Source: Luteococcus sp048595755 (GTDB lineage Bacteria; Actinomycetota; Actinomycetes; Propionibacteriales; Propionibacteriaceae). Taken from it: a stretch of DNA of 64,000 nucleotides. This document shows positions 48,869 through 57,593 of this stretch, one piece after another. The notes beneath the pieces were generated by a model that saw only the letters and a list, made by a program, of their open reading frames with translations, had not been told where the DNA came from and did not search any database. Each line of letters opens with the position of its first letter. Positions within the stretch are counted from its first letter, which is position 1. The translations under genes and the position numbers were made by a program. The stretch is taken from assembly GCF_048595755.1 (NCBI RefSeq), contig NZ_CP184360.1:1426001-1490000 (forward strand), in the 5' to 3' direction.

Positions 48869-49240
48869 TCAGCGACGCCCCGGTTCGCGGCCGATGAGTC
48901 GCTCAATCTCGCGCCGATCCTTCTTGGTGGGACGCCCGGCACCCCGGTCGCGTCGCGCCACCGGCCCCGCCAGCAGGTATTCCGGCTTGGGCGGCGACTG
49001 GTCGATGTAGCAGGTCCGCGCCACCGGGGCCCCGACACGCTTGGCGATGGTCTGGGTCACCTCATACTTGCGCTCCCAGCCGGGTTCCTTGACCGTCACC
49101 ACATCACCGGGCACCACCGAATGCGCCGGCTTCACCGGGCTGCCATTGAGGCGGACATGCCCACCGCTGACGGCCTTGTTGGCGGCGGAGCGGGTCTTGA
49201 ACAGCCGCACCGACCACAGCCACACGTCGAGTCGGGTCAT
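48869..49240 (-). CDS. S4-domain RNA-binding protein (Hsp15-like)
   Basis: A 123-residue protein with an S4 RNA-binding domain: TRLDVWLWSVRLFKTRSAAN, then GHVRLNGSPVKPAHSVVPGD (residues 2-47). A basic C-terminal tail (RPTKKDRREIERLIGRE) follows. Hsp15/HslR proteins bind stalled 50S subunits carrying peptidyl-tRNA. The ATG at 49240 was chosen; a GTG two codons upstream is possible. It is 51 bases downstream of the ABC permease gene and may be independent. Confidence 0.85.
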   Translation of the reverse strand: MTRLDVWLWSVRLFKTRSAANKAVSGGHVRLNGSPVKPAHSVVPGDVVTVKEPGWERKYEVTQTIAKRVGAPVARTCYIDQSPPKPEYLLAGPVARRDRGAGRPTKKDRREIERLIGREPGRR

Positions 49241-49291
49241 GCCCACAGACCCTAGCGCTGCCAGCCGCCGCGGCCGAGCAATCCCTTGGCG

Positions 49292-50863
49292 TCAGCCGCG
49301 CAGCAGGTCTCGACGCCGATGCAGCAGGATGGCAACGCCCAGGGCGCACGCCGTGGTCACGGCGATGGCCGCGGTGGCGACACGATCACCCGCTTCCAGT
49401 GGCACTTGGCCAATGAGTTGCAGCAGCGACAGGTCCTTGGCCCACTGCGGCAGACGCAAGGGTTCGCCCAGGATTCCCACCACCAGCGCCCATCCCAGCG
49501 GCAACCAGGCGAGCCAGCGCAACCGCGGCGCGAGGCCGACGAAGACCGCACCGATCCCCACCAACGCCAGGCAGGGCACGAGATTCCACGCCCCGGCGCG
49601 AAGGGCCCGCTCGAAGGCGTCGCGCTGGTCCAGCACGCTCCACTGCACCAGTCCGAGCACGGCAGCCGAGGCCAGAGTGATGACCAGGGTGCTCACCAGG
49701 GCCAACCCGGTGAAGGCCGCCCACCAACGCACACGTCCCTGCGTCGCGGACAGCAGGAGGCCATAGCGGCCGGATTCCTCCTCCTGACCCAAGCGCATCA
49801 CCACTGTCAGCCCTGCTGCCGAGGCCATCGTGTTGGTCAACAGCAGCGCCATGATCGTGCCCAGCGACGATGCCTGCTCACCGAAGGCCTCGGCCAGGCT
49901 CGGGTTCGCGCGCATCACGTCGACGAATTCCTGCTGCATGGCACCGATCGCCGCAGCCCACACCACGGCGCCCAAGCCCCAGGCGAGGATGCCGCCGCGG
50001 CCCAGCCGCCATGCCAAGCCAAGCGGCCCCCGCAACCATGGCGAGGCGGTGGGGCGGCCCAGCTTCACCGGCAAGACACCGGAACCCAGATCGCGACGCA
50101 GGGCCAGGCCGACCCCGATCGTCGTGGCCAACAGGGCCGACGCGCCAAAGGCGGCCAGGGGCCACCAGACCCACTCGCCCCAGGGGCGTGACTCCGCAAT
50201 CCATCCCAGCGGTGAGAGCCAGACCTGGTCCAACTGCCGCCCGTCGACGACCGCGCGCATGGTGAAGGTGGCCAGCGTTAGGGCGATTCCGCTTGTGAGG
50301 GCGGTGCGGGCGGTGGAGGCCAGCTGTGCCAGCACCAGTCCCACCGCGGAGGCCGACATTCCACAGGCGGTCAGGATTGCGGAGTAGCGGATGCTTCCCG
50401 CGGTGGGAAGGCCGACTGTCACCAGCCCTGCGGTCGTGAGGGCGGCGAACATCAGCCACGCGAGGGTGACGGTCACACTGGCGGCCAGCGGCACGGTGGC
50501 GCGGGAGATCCGCCCCGCGGTGACCAGTTCCATGATTCCGGTGTCCTCCAGGTGCCGCGTCAGTCGGATCGGCAGCAGCAGGCCGATCACGGGCAGCGCC
50601 AACTGCCCCATGAAACCCACCTCATAGGCGACGATTCCGCCGAGGGTCTCCAGATCGTGGCCCCGTCCGTTGAAGGTCGCAGCCGCGGGGGAGGAGCCCA
50701 TCGTCTGCTGGTAGGTCAGGCGCTGTTCCGCGGTGGGGTACAGCTCCGCGATTCCGGCGGCGGTGGCGGTGACGACGACGGCCAGCAGCGCCGGGGTCAG
50801 CAGCAGGAGTCCGCGGTGGGTGCGCCACTGCAAGGCCATGACGCGGCCGAGTCCGGTGGTCAT
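49292..50863 (-). CDS. ABC exporter permease
   Basis: A 523-residue integral membrane protein with about 12 hydrophobic helices, the permease of an ABC-2-like exporter. It belongs to the actinobacterial group annotated as antibiotic/multidrug (tetronasin-type) permeases, recognisable from GIVAYEVGFMGQLALPVIGL near the first third and FGEQASSLGTIMALLLTNTM near the middle. It overlaps the ATPase gene by four bases (ATGA). The pair is divergent from a TetR regulator, consistent with inducible drug or lipid export. Confidence 0.82.
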   Translation of the reverse strand: MTTGLGRVMALQWRTHRGLLLLTPALLAVVVTATAAGIAELYPTAEQRLTYQQTMGSSPAAATFNGRGHDLETLGGIVAYEVGFMGQLALPVIGLLLPIRLTRHLEDTGIMELVTAGRISRATVPLAASVTVTLAWLMFAALTTAGLVTVGLPTAGSIRYSAILTACGMSASAVGLVLAQLASTARTALTSGIALTLATFTMRAVVDGRQLDQVWLSPLGWIAESRPWGEWVWWPLAAFGASALLATTIGVGLALRRDLGSGVLPVKLGRPTASPWLRGPLGLAWRLGRGGILAWGLGAVVWAAAIGAMQQEFVDVMRANPSLAEAFGEQASSLGTIMALLLTNTMASAAGLTVVMRLGQEEESGRYGLLLSATQGRVRWWAAFTGLALVSTLVITLASAAVLGLVQWSVLDQRDAFERALRAGAWNLVPCLALVGIGAVFVGLAPRLRWLAWLPLGWALVVGILGEPLRLPQWAKDLSLLQLIGQVPLEAGDRVATAAIAVTTACALGVAILLHRRRDLLRG

Positions 50864-51780
50864 CGCTCGCTCCTGCCGTAGTGCTGCCAGAACAGCTCGT
50901 CCAGGCTGGCGGGGGTTACGGTGAGGGTGGCGGGGGTTAGCTCGGTGAGGCGACGCACCACCTGGGTCACGCAGCCGGGCTCGACGCTCATGGCCAGGTG
51001 CAGCCCGTCGCGGCTCAGCTCACGATCCTGCGCCCCGGGTAGCTCCAGGTCATGGGGTGGGGCTTGCTCGAAGCCCGCCTCGACGCGCACCCGGGCCTGT
51101 GAGCGCAGCCGGTCCAAGGAATCGGTCACGACGGTGCGGCCGGCCCGGATGATGGTGATCCGGTCACACAGTCTTTCCACCTCGGCCATGATGTGGCTGC
51201 TGAGCAGCACCGTGCGCCCCTCGTCGGCGATCTCCCTGATGGTCTGGATGAAGCGTTCCTCCATCACCGGGTCGAGCCCAGAGGTGGGTTCGTCCAACAG
51301 CAGCAATGGGGCTCGGGTGGACAGCGCCGCCACCAGCGCCACCTTCTGTCGATTCCCCTTGGAGTAGGTGGCGGCCTTGCGGCGGGGATCCAGCTCGAAG
51401 CGCTCCACCAGTTCGGCGCGGCGCTGCGGGTCTTGACTGCCCTGCAGTCTTCCCATCAGGTCGATGCATTCTCCGCCGGACAGGCTGGGCCACAACGCAG
51501 TGTCGCCCGGGACGTAGGCCAGGTGGGCGTGCAGTTCGGGTGCCTGCCGCCACGGGTCCTGCCCGAACAGCGTGAGGCGGCCGCCGTCGGTGCTGATCTG
51601 GCCGAGCACCGCGCGGATGGTGGTGGACTTCCCCGCGCCATTGGGCCCCAGGAAGCCGTGGACCTCGCCGCGCTGCACCGTGAGGTCCAGGCCGTCGAGG
51701 GCCCGGACGGCACCGAAGGACTTGGTGACACCGTCGGCGCGAATTGGATAGTCGCTTTCAATTGAGATGCGCTGTCTCAT
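50860..51780 (-). CDS. ABC transporter ATP-binding protein
   Basis: A 306-residue ATPase. Walker A is GPNGAGKSTTIRAVLG (residues about 44-59), the signature is in YSKGNRQKVALVAAL, where SKGNRQ replaces the usual LSGGQ as in several antibiotic exporters, and Walker B is LLLLDEPTSGLDP. The C-terminal segment (about 225-306) is the regulatory extension of DrrA-type ATPases. It is expressed with the permease. The start has no Shine-Dalgarno; a TAACCT box 11 bases upstream suggests a very short leader. Confidence 0.9.
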   Translation of the reverse strand: MRQRISIESDYPIRADGVTKSFGAVRALDGLDLTVQRGEVHGFLGPNGAGKSTTIRAVLGQISTDGGRLTLFGQDPWRQAPELHAHLAYVPGDTALWPSLSGGECIDLMGRLQGSQDPQRRAELVERFELDPRRKAATYSKGNRQKVALVAALSTRAPLLLLDEPTSGLDPVMEERFIQTIREIADEGRTVLLSSHIMAEVERLCDRITIIRAGRTVVTDSLDRLRSQARVRVEAGFEQAPPHDLELPGAQDRELSRDGLHLAMSVEPGCVTQVVRRLTELTPATLTVTPASLDELFWQHYGRSER

Positions 51781-51800
51781 GGTGCAAGCGTAGGTTATTT

Positions 51801-51837
51801 GGGAGTCACTGTCAGTTCTTGCGGGATACTGTCAGGA
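51801..51837. promoter_or_regulatory. Divergent promoter with direct repeats ACTGTCAG
   Basis: ACTGTCAG occurs at 51808-51815 and 51828-51835, 20 bases apart and thus nearly two helical turns. This lies in the 85-base spacer between the ABC operon and the TetR gene and is a good candidate operator for that regulator. Confidence 0.45.
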
Positions 51838-51865
51838 AGCATGTGAGCAGACCAGAGGAGCGGGT

Positions 51866-52447
51866 GTGGCAGGGCTGAGGGAGCGCAAGAAGGCGGCCGC
51901 GATGCGGCAGATCCAGCACCAGGCCGTGGCGTTGTTTCGTGAGCACGGTTTTGATCGGGTCACCGTGGAGCAGGTGGCGGAGGCCTCCGAGGTCTCACCG
52001 TCGACGGTCTACCGCTACTTCGGCACCAAGGAGGGCTTGGTCCTCCACGACGAGTACGACGACGTGATCCTCGAGGTGATGGAGGCGCGCTTGCGCGAAG
52101 GGGTGGCCTTCCTGCCGGCAGTGGGTGAGGCGCTCGGCGCCATCGGTCAGGGGCACTTCGGCGATGACCGGGAGGAGACGATGCTGCGCATGCAGCTGTG
52201 GCTGGGGCACCGGGGCGTCCAGGCCGCGGCTGGGATCTACTTGACGGAGGTCACCGAGCGGGTGGCAGCCCTGCTGGAGGAGACCGGCCATGGCAGTCGT
52301 GCCGAGGCGCGTTTCGTGGCCGCTGCAACCATCAATGGCTTCATCGCGGCCATCCGCAGCTGGCACGAGGACGGTGCGGTGCGTCCCGCCGAGGAGTACG
52401 TGCGGGAGGGGCTGGATGCCCTCGCGCGGCTTCTCCAGGCTGCCTGA
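51866..52447 (+). CDS. TetR family regulator of the ABC exporter
   Basis: A 193-residue TetR protein. The HTH is in VTVEQVAEASEVSPSTVYRY with FGTKEGLVLHDEYDD following (residues about 33-67); the rest is a helical ligand domain. Divergent orientation from the ABC exporter genes suggests local repression. The GTG at 51866 has a GAGGAG site. Ligand unknown. It is convergent with the DUF4287/DUF5655 gene. Confidence 0.88.
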   Translation: MAGLRERKKAAAMRQIQHQAVALFREHGFDRVTVEQVAEASEVSPSTVYRYFGTKEGLVLHDEYDDVILEVMEARLREGVAFLPAVGEALGAIGQGHFGDDREETMLRMQLWLGHRGVQAAAGIYLTEVTERVAALLEETGHGSRAEARFVAAATINGFIAAIRSWHEDGAVRPAEEYVREGLDALARLLQAA

Positions 52448-52470
52448 CCGGTGGTGCCCGGCTGGCCCCG

Positions 52471-53037
52471 TCAGGCGTTCTGCTCGTAGGCCTGCCGCAA
52501 CAATCCTTCCAGCCAGCCCGGGTCGTCGCCGACGACCAGGTGGGTCCAGTGCGTGGCCTGGGCAAATCCCTTGGCGGGTACGATGCGCTCGTCGTCGGGG
52601 GCATCACGGAAACGCAGCCCGACGCGCACGGTGTTGCGCGGGCCGGGCCCCACGGCGGCAAACTGCCGCCGGTGCACGATCGGGGTGTAGGTGGCGCGTC
52701 CCTCGACGGTGGCCTCGGGGCCGACGGAGGCTGCCAGCGCCACCACCTGGTCATGGAGCGGACGCAGCGGCTGCTTCTTGCCGGCATACATCTGGTCTGC
52801 GAACTCGTCGGCCGTGGGCATCACCCATCCGTGGCGCCCGGCCACCTCGAAGGCGATGGCCCACTGGCTGTTCTGGGCAATGCCGTGCTCCTGCTTGAGC
52901 CAGCGCCGCACGGACAGCTGGTCCAACGGATCCAACCCACTGGCCTCCACCACCGCAACCCATTCCTCCAGGGTGCGCCCGGTGCGCTGGGCCATGGATT
53001 CGCTGACCGCGCGGGCCATGTCGTCTGGGCTTGCCAT
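52471..53037 (-). CDS. DUF4287/DUF5655 domain protein
   Basis: A 188-residue soluble protein. The N-terminal RTGRTLEEWVAVVEASGL and LKQEHGIAQNSQWAIAFEVA match DUF4287; from about residue 85 the RPLHDQVVALAASVGPEATV part and ARPL-type continuation match DUF5655. Both are uncharacterised and common in actinobacteria. Start ATG 53037 (MASPDD), with an alternative ATG at 53046. It is divergent from dnaX with a short spacer. Confidence 0.75.
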   Translation of the reverse strand: MASPDDMARAVSESMAQRTGRTLEEWVAVVEASGLDPLDQLSVRRWLKQEHGIAQNSQWAIAFEVAGRHGWVMPTADEFADQMYAGKKQPLRPLHDQVVALAASVGPEATVEGRATYTPIVHRRQFAAVGPGPRNTVRVGLRFRDAPDDERIVPAKGFAQATHWTHLVVGDDPGWLEGLLRQAYEQNA

Positions 53038-53079
53038 GCAGACCATTCTGCCCCGCTGAAAACTGTCGGTGGCGTCAAC

Positions 53080-53092
53080 TAGGCTCCAGTGC
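53080..53092 (+). promoter_or_regulatory. Leaderless-type -10 box for dnaX
   Basis: TAGGCT (53080-53085) is a typical actinobacterial -10 box 7 bases before the GTG at 53093. No Shine-Dalgarno lies between. It fixes the choice of this start. Confidence 0.55.
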
Positions 53093-55879
53093 GTGGATGA
53101 CGACTTCGAGGACGAGCTGCAGGACGATGCCTCCGAACCCTTCGAGCAGGACGGCCCGGGGCTGTTCGACGAGGGGCCCACGGCCGCGCCCGACGGTCCG
53201 CTGGTGACCCAGGAGCCGGACGATGGGCTCGAGGACGACCCCGAGGACGAGGTGCTGATGGGTGGCGCCGGTGATCCGACCGTGCTGGATCCGGAGGAAG
53301 CCGACGATGCTGCCACCAGCATCGATGCCGCCCCGGTCGATCTGCAGGCTGCTGAGTCCGACGCGGATGCGCCCAGCACCCCAGGCGCGCCCACCACCGC
53401 TCCCGTGCCCAGCGCAGCCGAGGGCCCGGGCGAACTGGCCGCCCCGGCGGCTCGACACCAGCCGCGGGCCGTCGACGAGGCCCCTGCCGCGCCCCTGGCC
53501 CTGTACCGGCGCTACCGGCCCGAGACCTTCGCCGAGGTCATCGGGCAGGAGCACGTCACCGACCCGTTGCAGCGCGCCCTGCAGAACAACAAGGTCAACC
53601 ACGCCTACCTGTTCAGCGGCCCGCGTGGCTGCGGCAAGACCACGAGCGCGCGCATCCTTGCTCGTTGCCTGAACTGTGAGAAGGGGCCGACCCCGGAGCC
53701 GTGTGGTGAGTGCCAGAGCTGCAAGGACCTGGCCCGCGGCGGCAATGGCTCCATCGACGTGATCGAGATCGACGCGGCCAGCCATGGCGGCGTCGACGAT
53801 GCGCGTGACCTGCGTGAGCGAGCCTTCTTCGCCCCGGTGCACAGCCGCTACAAGATCTACATCATCGACGAGGCCCACATGGTGACCGCCCAGGGCTTCA
53901 ACGCGATGCTGAAGTTGGTGGAGGAACCACCACCCCATGTGAAGTTCATCTTTGCCACCACCGAGCCCGAGAAGGTCATCGGAACGATCCGATCCCGCAC
54001 CCACCATTACCCCTTCCGTCTGGTGCCGCCGAAGGTCCTGCAGGGCTACCTGGCGCAGCTGTGCCAGGCCGAGGGTGTCTCGGTCGACCAGTCGGTGCTG
54101 CCCCTGGTGGTTCGTGCCGGTGCCGGATCGGTGCGTGACTCGCTGAGCGTGCTCGACCAGTTGCTCGGCGGTGCCGCGGAGCAGGGGGTCAGCTACGAGC
54201 AGGCCTCGGCATTGCTGGGCTACACCCCTGATGCGCTGCTCGACGAGATCATGGACGCCTTTGCCGCGGGAGATTCCGCGGGGGTCTTCGCCACCATCGA
54301 CAAGGTGATCGAGGTGGGCCAGGATCCCCGTCGCTTTGCCGAGGACCTGTTGCGTCGGTTGCGAGACCTGGTGATCGTCGCCGCCGTGCCGGATGCCGTG
54401 GCCAGCGGCCTGATCGACGTCTCGGGCGACCAGGCCGAGCGGTTGGAGACCCAGGCCAATGGTCTGGGGCGGGGCGAGCTGACCCGTGCCGCCGAGGTGA
54501 TTGCCACCGGCCTGACCGACATGCGGGGCACCACCGCACCCCGGCTGCACCTGGAACTGATGTGTTCCCGCGTCCTGCTGCCCGGTGCCGACGTCGACGG
54601 TCGCGGCATCCACGCCCGGCTGGACCGGTTGGAGCGACGGATGGGAATGGTGGGTGGCGCTCCCGACACGGCGCCAGCCGACCAGGGGCGTTGGGAGATG
54701 CCCGAGCCGACGCCGCAAGGGCCAGTCGGCCCCCAGGCGGCCCGGGCCGCAGCCCAGGCCAGCCGTGCGCCGCAGCCCGCAGGGCCCAGCGAGCCGGCGC
54801 CCGGGCAGCGGCCAGCGCCGGCCCCGACCGGCGCCCCGGCCCCAGGCAATGCCCAGGCGCCCGACGTGCCGCCGGCTGCCGGGCAGCCTGCCCAGCAGAG
54901 GCCCGCGCCGGGTCCGGAGACGGCCGGCCAGCCCATGACCCCACAGACTCCCCAAAGCCATCAGCCGCAGCAGGCAGCGGGTCAACGTCCCGCTGCGGGG
55001 GCAGGGCAGCGCCCGGCAGGTCCGCCGCCAGGCCAGGGCCAGCGTCCTGCGGGGCCCCCGCCCGGCCAAGGCCAGCGCCCTGCGACAGCCGGGCCCCAGG
55101 CCCCCCAGCCGCAGCAGCCGTCACCCGCCCAGGGACCAGCTGCACGCGGGACCCTGTCGGTGGCCGACGTGCGTCGGTTGTGGCCCCAGGTGCTGGACGA
55201 GGTCAAGAACCGCAAGCGCTTCGCCTGGATCCTGCTGAGCCAAAACGCCCAGGTGGTCGATGTCAGCGACGGCGTCCTGGTGCTGGGCTTCACCAGCACG
55301 GGTGCGCGCGACCGTTTCGCCTCGGGCGGCACCCAGGACGTGCTGCGCGACTGCATGGTTCAGGTGATGGGCGCCGACCTGCGGATCGAACCCATCCTGG
55401 AGGCCGGTGGGGGACGTGCGCGCACCGAGCCCAGCAACCGATCACAGCCTCGACCCGCGGCGCCGGACCATGCTCCCGGGGGTGCGCCGGCCGGACAGCC
55501 CCCGGCAGCGCAGGCTCCGTCGGGGCCGGCCCCGGCCGGTCCGGCGCCATCGGGGCCAGGCGATCGGCAGGCGGCGGCTCCTGCCGTCGCACCCCGCGCC
55601 CCCTACGACGACATGCCGCCACCCGACCCGGAGGATGCGCCTCCGCCAGACCCCCGTGACGAGCACGAGCCGCCCGCCACTTCACGCTGGACCCAGCAGG
55701 CGCGCCAGAGCATCCGCCCCACCGCGGCGGGCCCCAGCGCGCCAGAGGCCGAGGTGGACGAGTCACAGCTGGTCAGCGAGGACGACGAGTCCCTGGATGA
55801 GAGCGGCGAGTCCGCTGCCGAGCTGATCACCCGGGCGCTGGGAGGCGTCGTGATCGCAGAAGGTGAGTCGCAACTGTGA
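53093..55879 (+). CDS. dnaX: DNA polymerase III subunit gamma/tau
   Basis: A 928-residue clamp-loader ATPase. The AAA+ core begins at residue 137 with LYRRYRPETFAEVIGQEHV. Walker A is GPRGCGKTTSARILAR, a four-Cys zinc site follows (CLNCEKGP ... CGECQSC), Walker B is in IYIIDEAHMVT and the arginine-finger region in GSVRDSLSVLDQL. A Pro/Ala/Gln-rich tether with repeats of GQRPAGPPPGQ spans about 530-680, then a tau-like domain (VKNRKRFAWILLSQNAQVVD) and an acidic tail. Unusual is the first 136 residues, a very acidic, disordered-looking extension; normal DnaX starts at the LYRRYRP block. No in-frame start exists at that block. Confidence 0.93.
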   Translation: MDDDFEDELQDDASEPFEQDGPGLFDEGPTAAPDGPLVTQEPDDGLEDDPEDEVLMGGAGDPTVLDPEEADDAATSIDAAPVDLQAAESDADAPSTPGAPTTAPVPSAAEGPGELAAPAARHQPRAVDEAPAAPLALYRRYRPETFAEVIGQEHVTDPLQRALQNNKVNHAYLFSGPRGCGKTTSARILARCLNCEKGPTPEPCGECQSCKDLARGGNGSIDVIEIDAASHGGVDDARDLRERAFFAPVHSRYKIYIIDEAHMVTAQGFNAMLKLVEEPPPHVKFIFATTEPEKVIGTIRSRTHHYPFRLVPPKVLQGYLAQLCQAEGVSVDQSVLPLVVRAGAGSVRDSLSVLDQLLGGAAEQGVSYEQASALLGYTPDALLDEIMDAFAAGDSAGVFATIDKVIEVGQDPRRFAEDLLRRLRDLVIVAAVPDAVASGLIDVSGDQAERLETQANGLGRGELTRAAEVIATGLTDMRGTTAPRLHLELMCSRVLLPGADVDGRGIHARLDRLERRMGMVGGAPDTAPADQGRWEMPEPTPQGPVGPQAARAAAQASRAPQPAGPSEPAPGQRPAPAPTGAPAPGNAQAPDVPPAAGQPAQQRPAPGPETAGQPMTPQTPQSHQPQQAAGQRPAAGAGQRPAGPPPGQGQRPAGPPPGQGQRPATAGPQAPQPQQPSPAQGPAARGTLSVADVRRLWPQVLDEVKNRKRFAWILLSQNAQVVDVSDGVLVLGFTSTGARDRFASGGTQDVLRDCMVQVMGADLRIEPILEAGGGRARTEPSNRSQPRPAAPDHAPGGAPAGQPPAAQAPSGPAPAGPAPSGPGDRQAAAPAVAPRAPYDDMPPPDPEDAPPPDPRDEHEPPATSRWTQQARQSIRPTAAGPSAPEAEVDESQLVSEDDESLDESGESAAELITRALGGVVIAEGESQL

Positions 55880-57090
55880 ACCCCAACGTGACGATCGTCT
55901 TGGCACCCGACTCCTTCAAGGAGAGCCTCACCGCCAAGCAGGTGTGCACCGCCCTGGAGGCCGGCCTGCGGCAGAGCCTGCCCGAGGCGAACATCCTCCA
56001 CGTCCCGATGGCCGACGGCGGTGAGGGCACCGTGCAGGCGCTGGTGGATGCCACCGGTGGCAGCCTGCTCACCGCACCGGTCGCAGGGCCGATGGGAGGG
56101 CCGATCGAGGCAACCTTCGGGATCCTCGGCGACGGGGAGACCGCGGTGATCGAGATGGCCGAGGCGAGCGGTTTGGCCTTGGTTCCCGAGGGTCGGCGCG
56201 ACCCGCGTCGGGCCACCACCCGCGGTACCGGCGAACTGGTGCTGGCCGCACTCGACGCCGGGGTGCGCAACATCGTGCTGGGCATCGGCGGCAGTGCCAC
56301 CAATGACGGCGGTGCGGGCCTGGCCCAGGCGCTGGGTGCCCGCCTGCTCGACGAATCCGGCCACGAGCTGCGCCCCGGCGGAGCGGAGCTGGCCAAGCTG
56401 GCCACCATCGACGTCTCGGGCCTCGATCCGCGGCTGGCCGAGACCACCTTCCAGGTGGCCTGCGACGTGAGCAACCCACTGTGCGGCCCACAAGGCGCCT
56501 CGGAGATCTTCGGCCCGCAGAAGGGCGCCGACCACCGCTGTGTGGCCGAACTCGACGCCGCCCTGGCGCACTATGCCCGCATCATCGAGCGTGATCTGGG
56601 CCGCGACGTGGCCACCCTGCCCGGCGCGGGCGCGGCGGGAGGCCTGGGCGCGGCCATGGTCGCCTTCTGCGACGCCACCCTGCGGCGCGGAGTCGACATC
56701 GTGCTGGAACACAGCGGTCTGGAGCAACACCTGCAGCATGCAGACCTGGTGATCACCGGCGAGGGGCGACTCGACGGGCAGACCCGCTTCGGCAAGACGC
56801 CCAAGGGCGTGGCCGATCTCGCCGGGGAGTACGAGGTGCCCGTCATTGCCCTTGCTGGAAGCCTTGGGGATGGGGCCGAGACCCTGCTCGATGCGGGCTT
56901 CAGCGCTGTCCTGCCCGTCGTTGCCGGGGTCGGCACCCTGCAGCAGGCGCTGGCCGAGGCGGCCGGGAACCTCGAGCGCACCGCACGCAACCTGGGCGCC
57001 CTGCTGAGGATGGGGGCGGCGCTGCCCGTACCCCCGTGGCCCGTGGCAGACGCCGGTGGTGAGCAGTCCGGTGCCCAGCAGGCCACGTAG
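55876..57090 (+). CDS. glxK: Glycerate 2-kinase
   Basis: A 404-residue glycerate kinase (type I). VLAPDSFKESLTAKQVCTAL (residues about 8-27), MADGGEGTVQALVDATGG and VLGIGGSATNDGGAGLAQAL are the family signature blocks. It phosphorylates D-glycerate, feeding lower glycolysis. GTG start overlaps the dnaX stop; the upstream AAGGTGAG serves as its site. Co-transcription with dnaX is probable, although the functions are unrelated. Confidence 0.92.
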   Translation: MNPNVTIVLAPDSFKESLTAKQVCTALEAGLRQSLPEANILHVPMADGGEGTVQALVDATGGSLLTAPVAGPMGGPIEATFGILGDGETAVIEMAEASGLALVPEGRRDPRRATTRGTGELVLAALDAGVRNIVLGIGGSATNDGGAGLAQALGARLLDESGHELRPGGAELAKLATIDVSGLDPRLAETTFQVACDVSNPLCGPQGASEIFGPQKGADHRCVAELDAALAHYARIIERDLGRDVATLPGAGAAGGLGAAMVAFCDATLRRGVDIVLEHSGLEQHLQHADLVITGEGRLDGQTRFGKTPKGVADLAGEYEVPVIALAGSLGDGAETLLDAGFSAVLPVVAGVGTLQQALAEAAGNLERTARNLGALLRMGAALPVPPWPVADAGGEQSGAQQAT

Positions 57091-57177
57091 GGTGGTCAAC
57101 GGCTCCCGGCGCGTTCCATGACCGGGATTCCCCGGTCCACCAGCAACCACCAGCAGCACCCGATGAGAGGAAACCGC

Positions 57178-57495
57178 ATGTTCCCCGAAGGCATGGACAT
57201 GAACAGCCTGATGGCCCAGGCCCAGGCGATGCAGGCGCAGTTGCAGCAGGCGCAGCAGGAACTGGCCGAGTCCAGCTTCACCGGTACCGCCGGAGGAGAC
57301 CTGGTGGAGGCCACCATGACCGGTGCCGGTGAGCTCACCGGGTTGGTCATCAAGCCCGAGGCGATCGACCCGGAGGATGCCGAAGGGCTCGCCGACCTGG
57401 TGCTGGCCGCCGTGCGCGACGCCAGCGCCCAGGTGAGCGCCAAGGCCGCCGCGGTGATGCCCGGCATGCCCGACATGGGCAGCCTGGGCTTCTGA
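57178..57495 (+). CDS. ybaB: YbaB/EbfC nucleoid-associated protein
   Basis: A 105-residue DNA-binding protein of the YbaB/EbfC family. It has the amphipathic N-terminus MNSLMAQAQAMQAQLQQAQQ and the strand set VEATMTGAGELTGLVIKPEA. It binds DNA as a dimer and is usually encoded between dnaX and recR, as here. The ATG at 57178 (MFPEG) follows GAGAGGAAACC; the extension further upstream lacks similarity. Confidence 0.92.
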   Translation: MFPEGMDMNSLMAQAQAMQAQLQQAQQELAESSFTGTAGGDLVEATMTGAGELTGLVIKPEAIDPEDAEGLADLVLAAVRDASAQVSAKAAAVMPGMPDMGSLGF

Positions 57496-57508
57496 TCCTC
57501 CGCCCCGC

Positions 57509-57579
57509 GGGGCCTCGACAAGCTCGGCCGCCGTGGTTGCCGAGCTGAATCCATCACGGTCCCCGAGCTTGTCGAGGGG
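57509..57579. repeat. Dispersed palindromic repeat, copy 2 (between ybaB and recR)
   Basis: GGGGCCTCGACAAGCTCGG (57509-57527) and its inverted partner CCCCGAGCTTGTCGAGGGG (57561-57579) bound a 71-base element. The first 25 bases are identical to copy 1 at 10815. It can form a long hairpin in the operon mRNA. Here it is intergenic. Confidence 0.8.
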
Positions 57580-57593
57580 CAAGAAAGGTCTCC

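Noticed and set aside
53075..55069. 664-residue minus-strand frame opposite dnaX
   Set aside because: Shadow of dnaX: Gly/Arg/Leu-rich composition, no family similarity, and the plus-strand gene is unambiguous.
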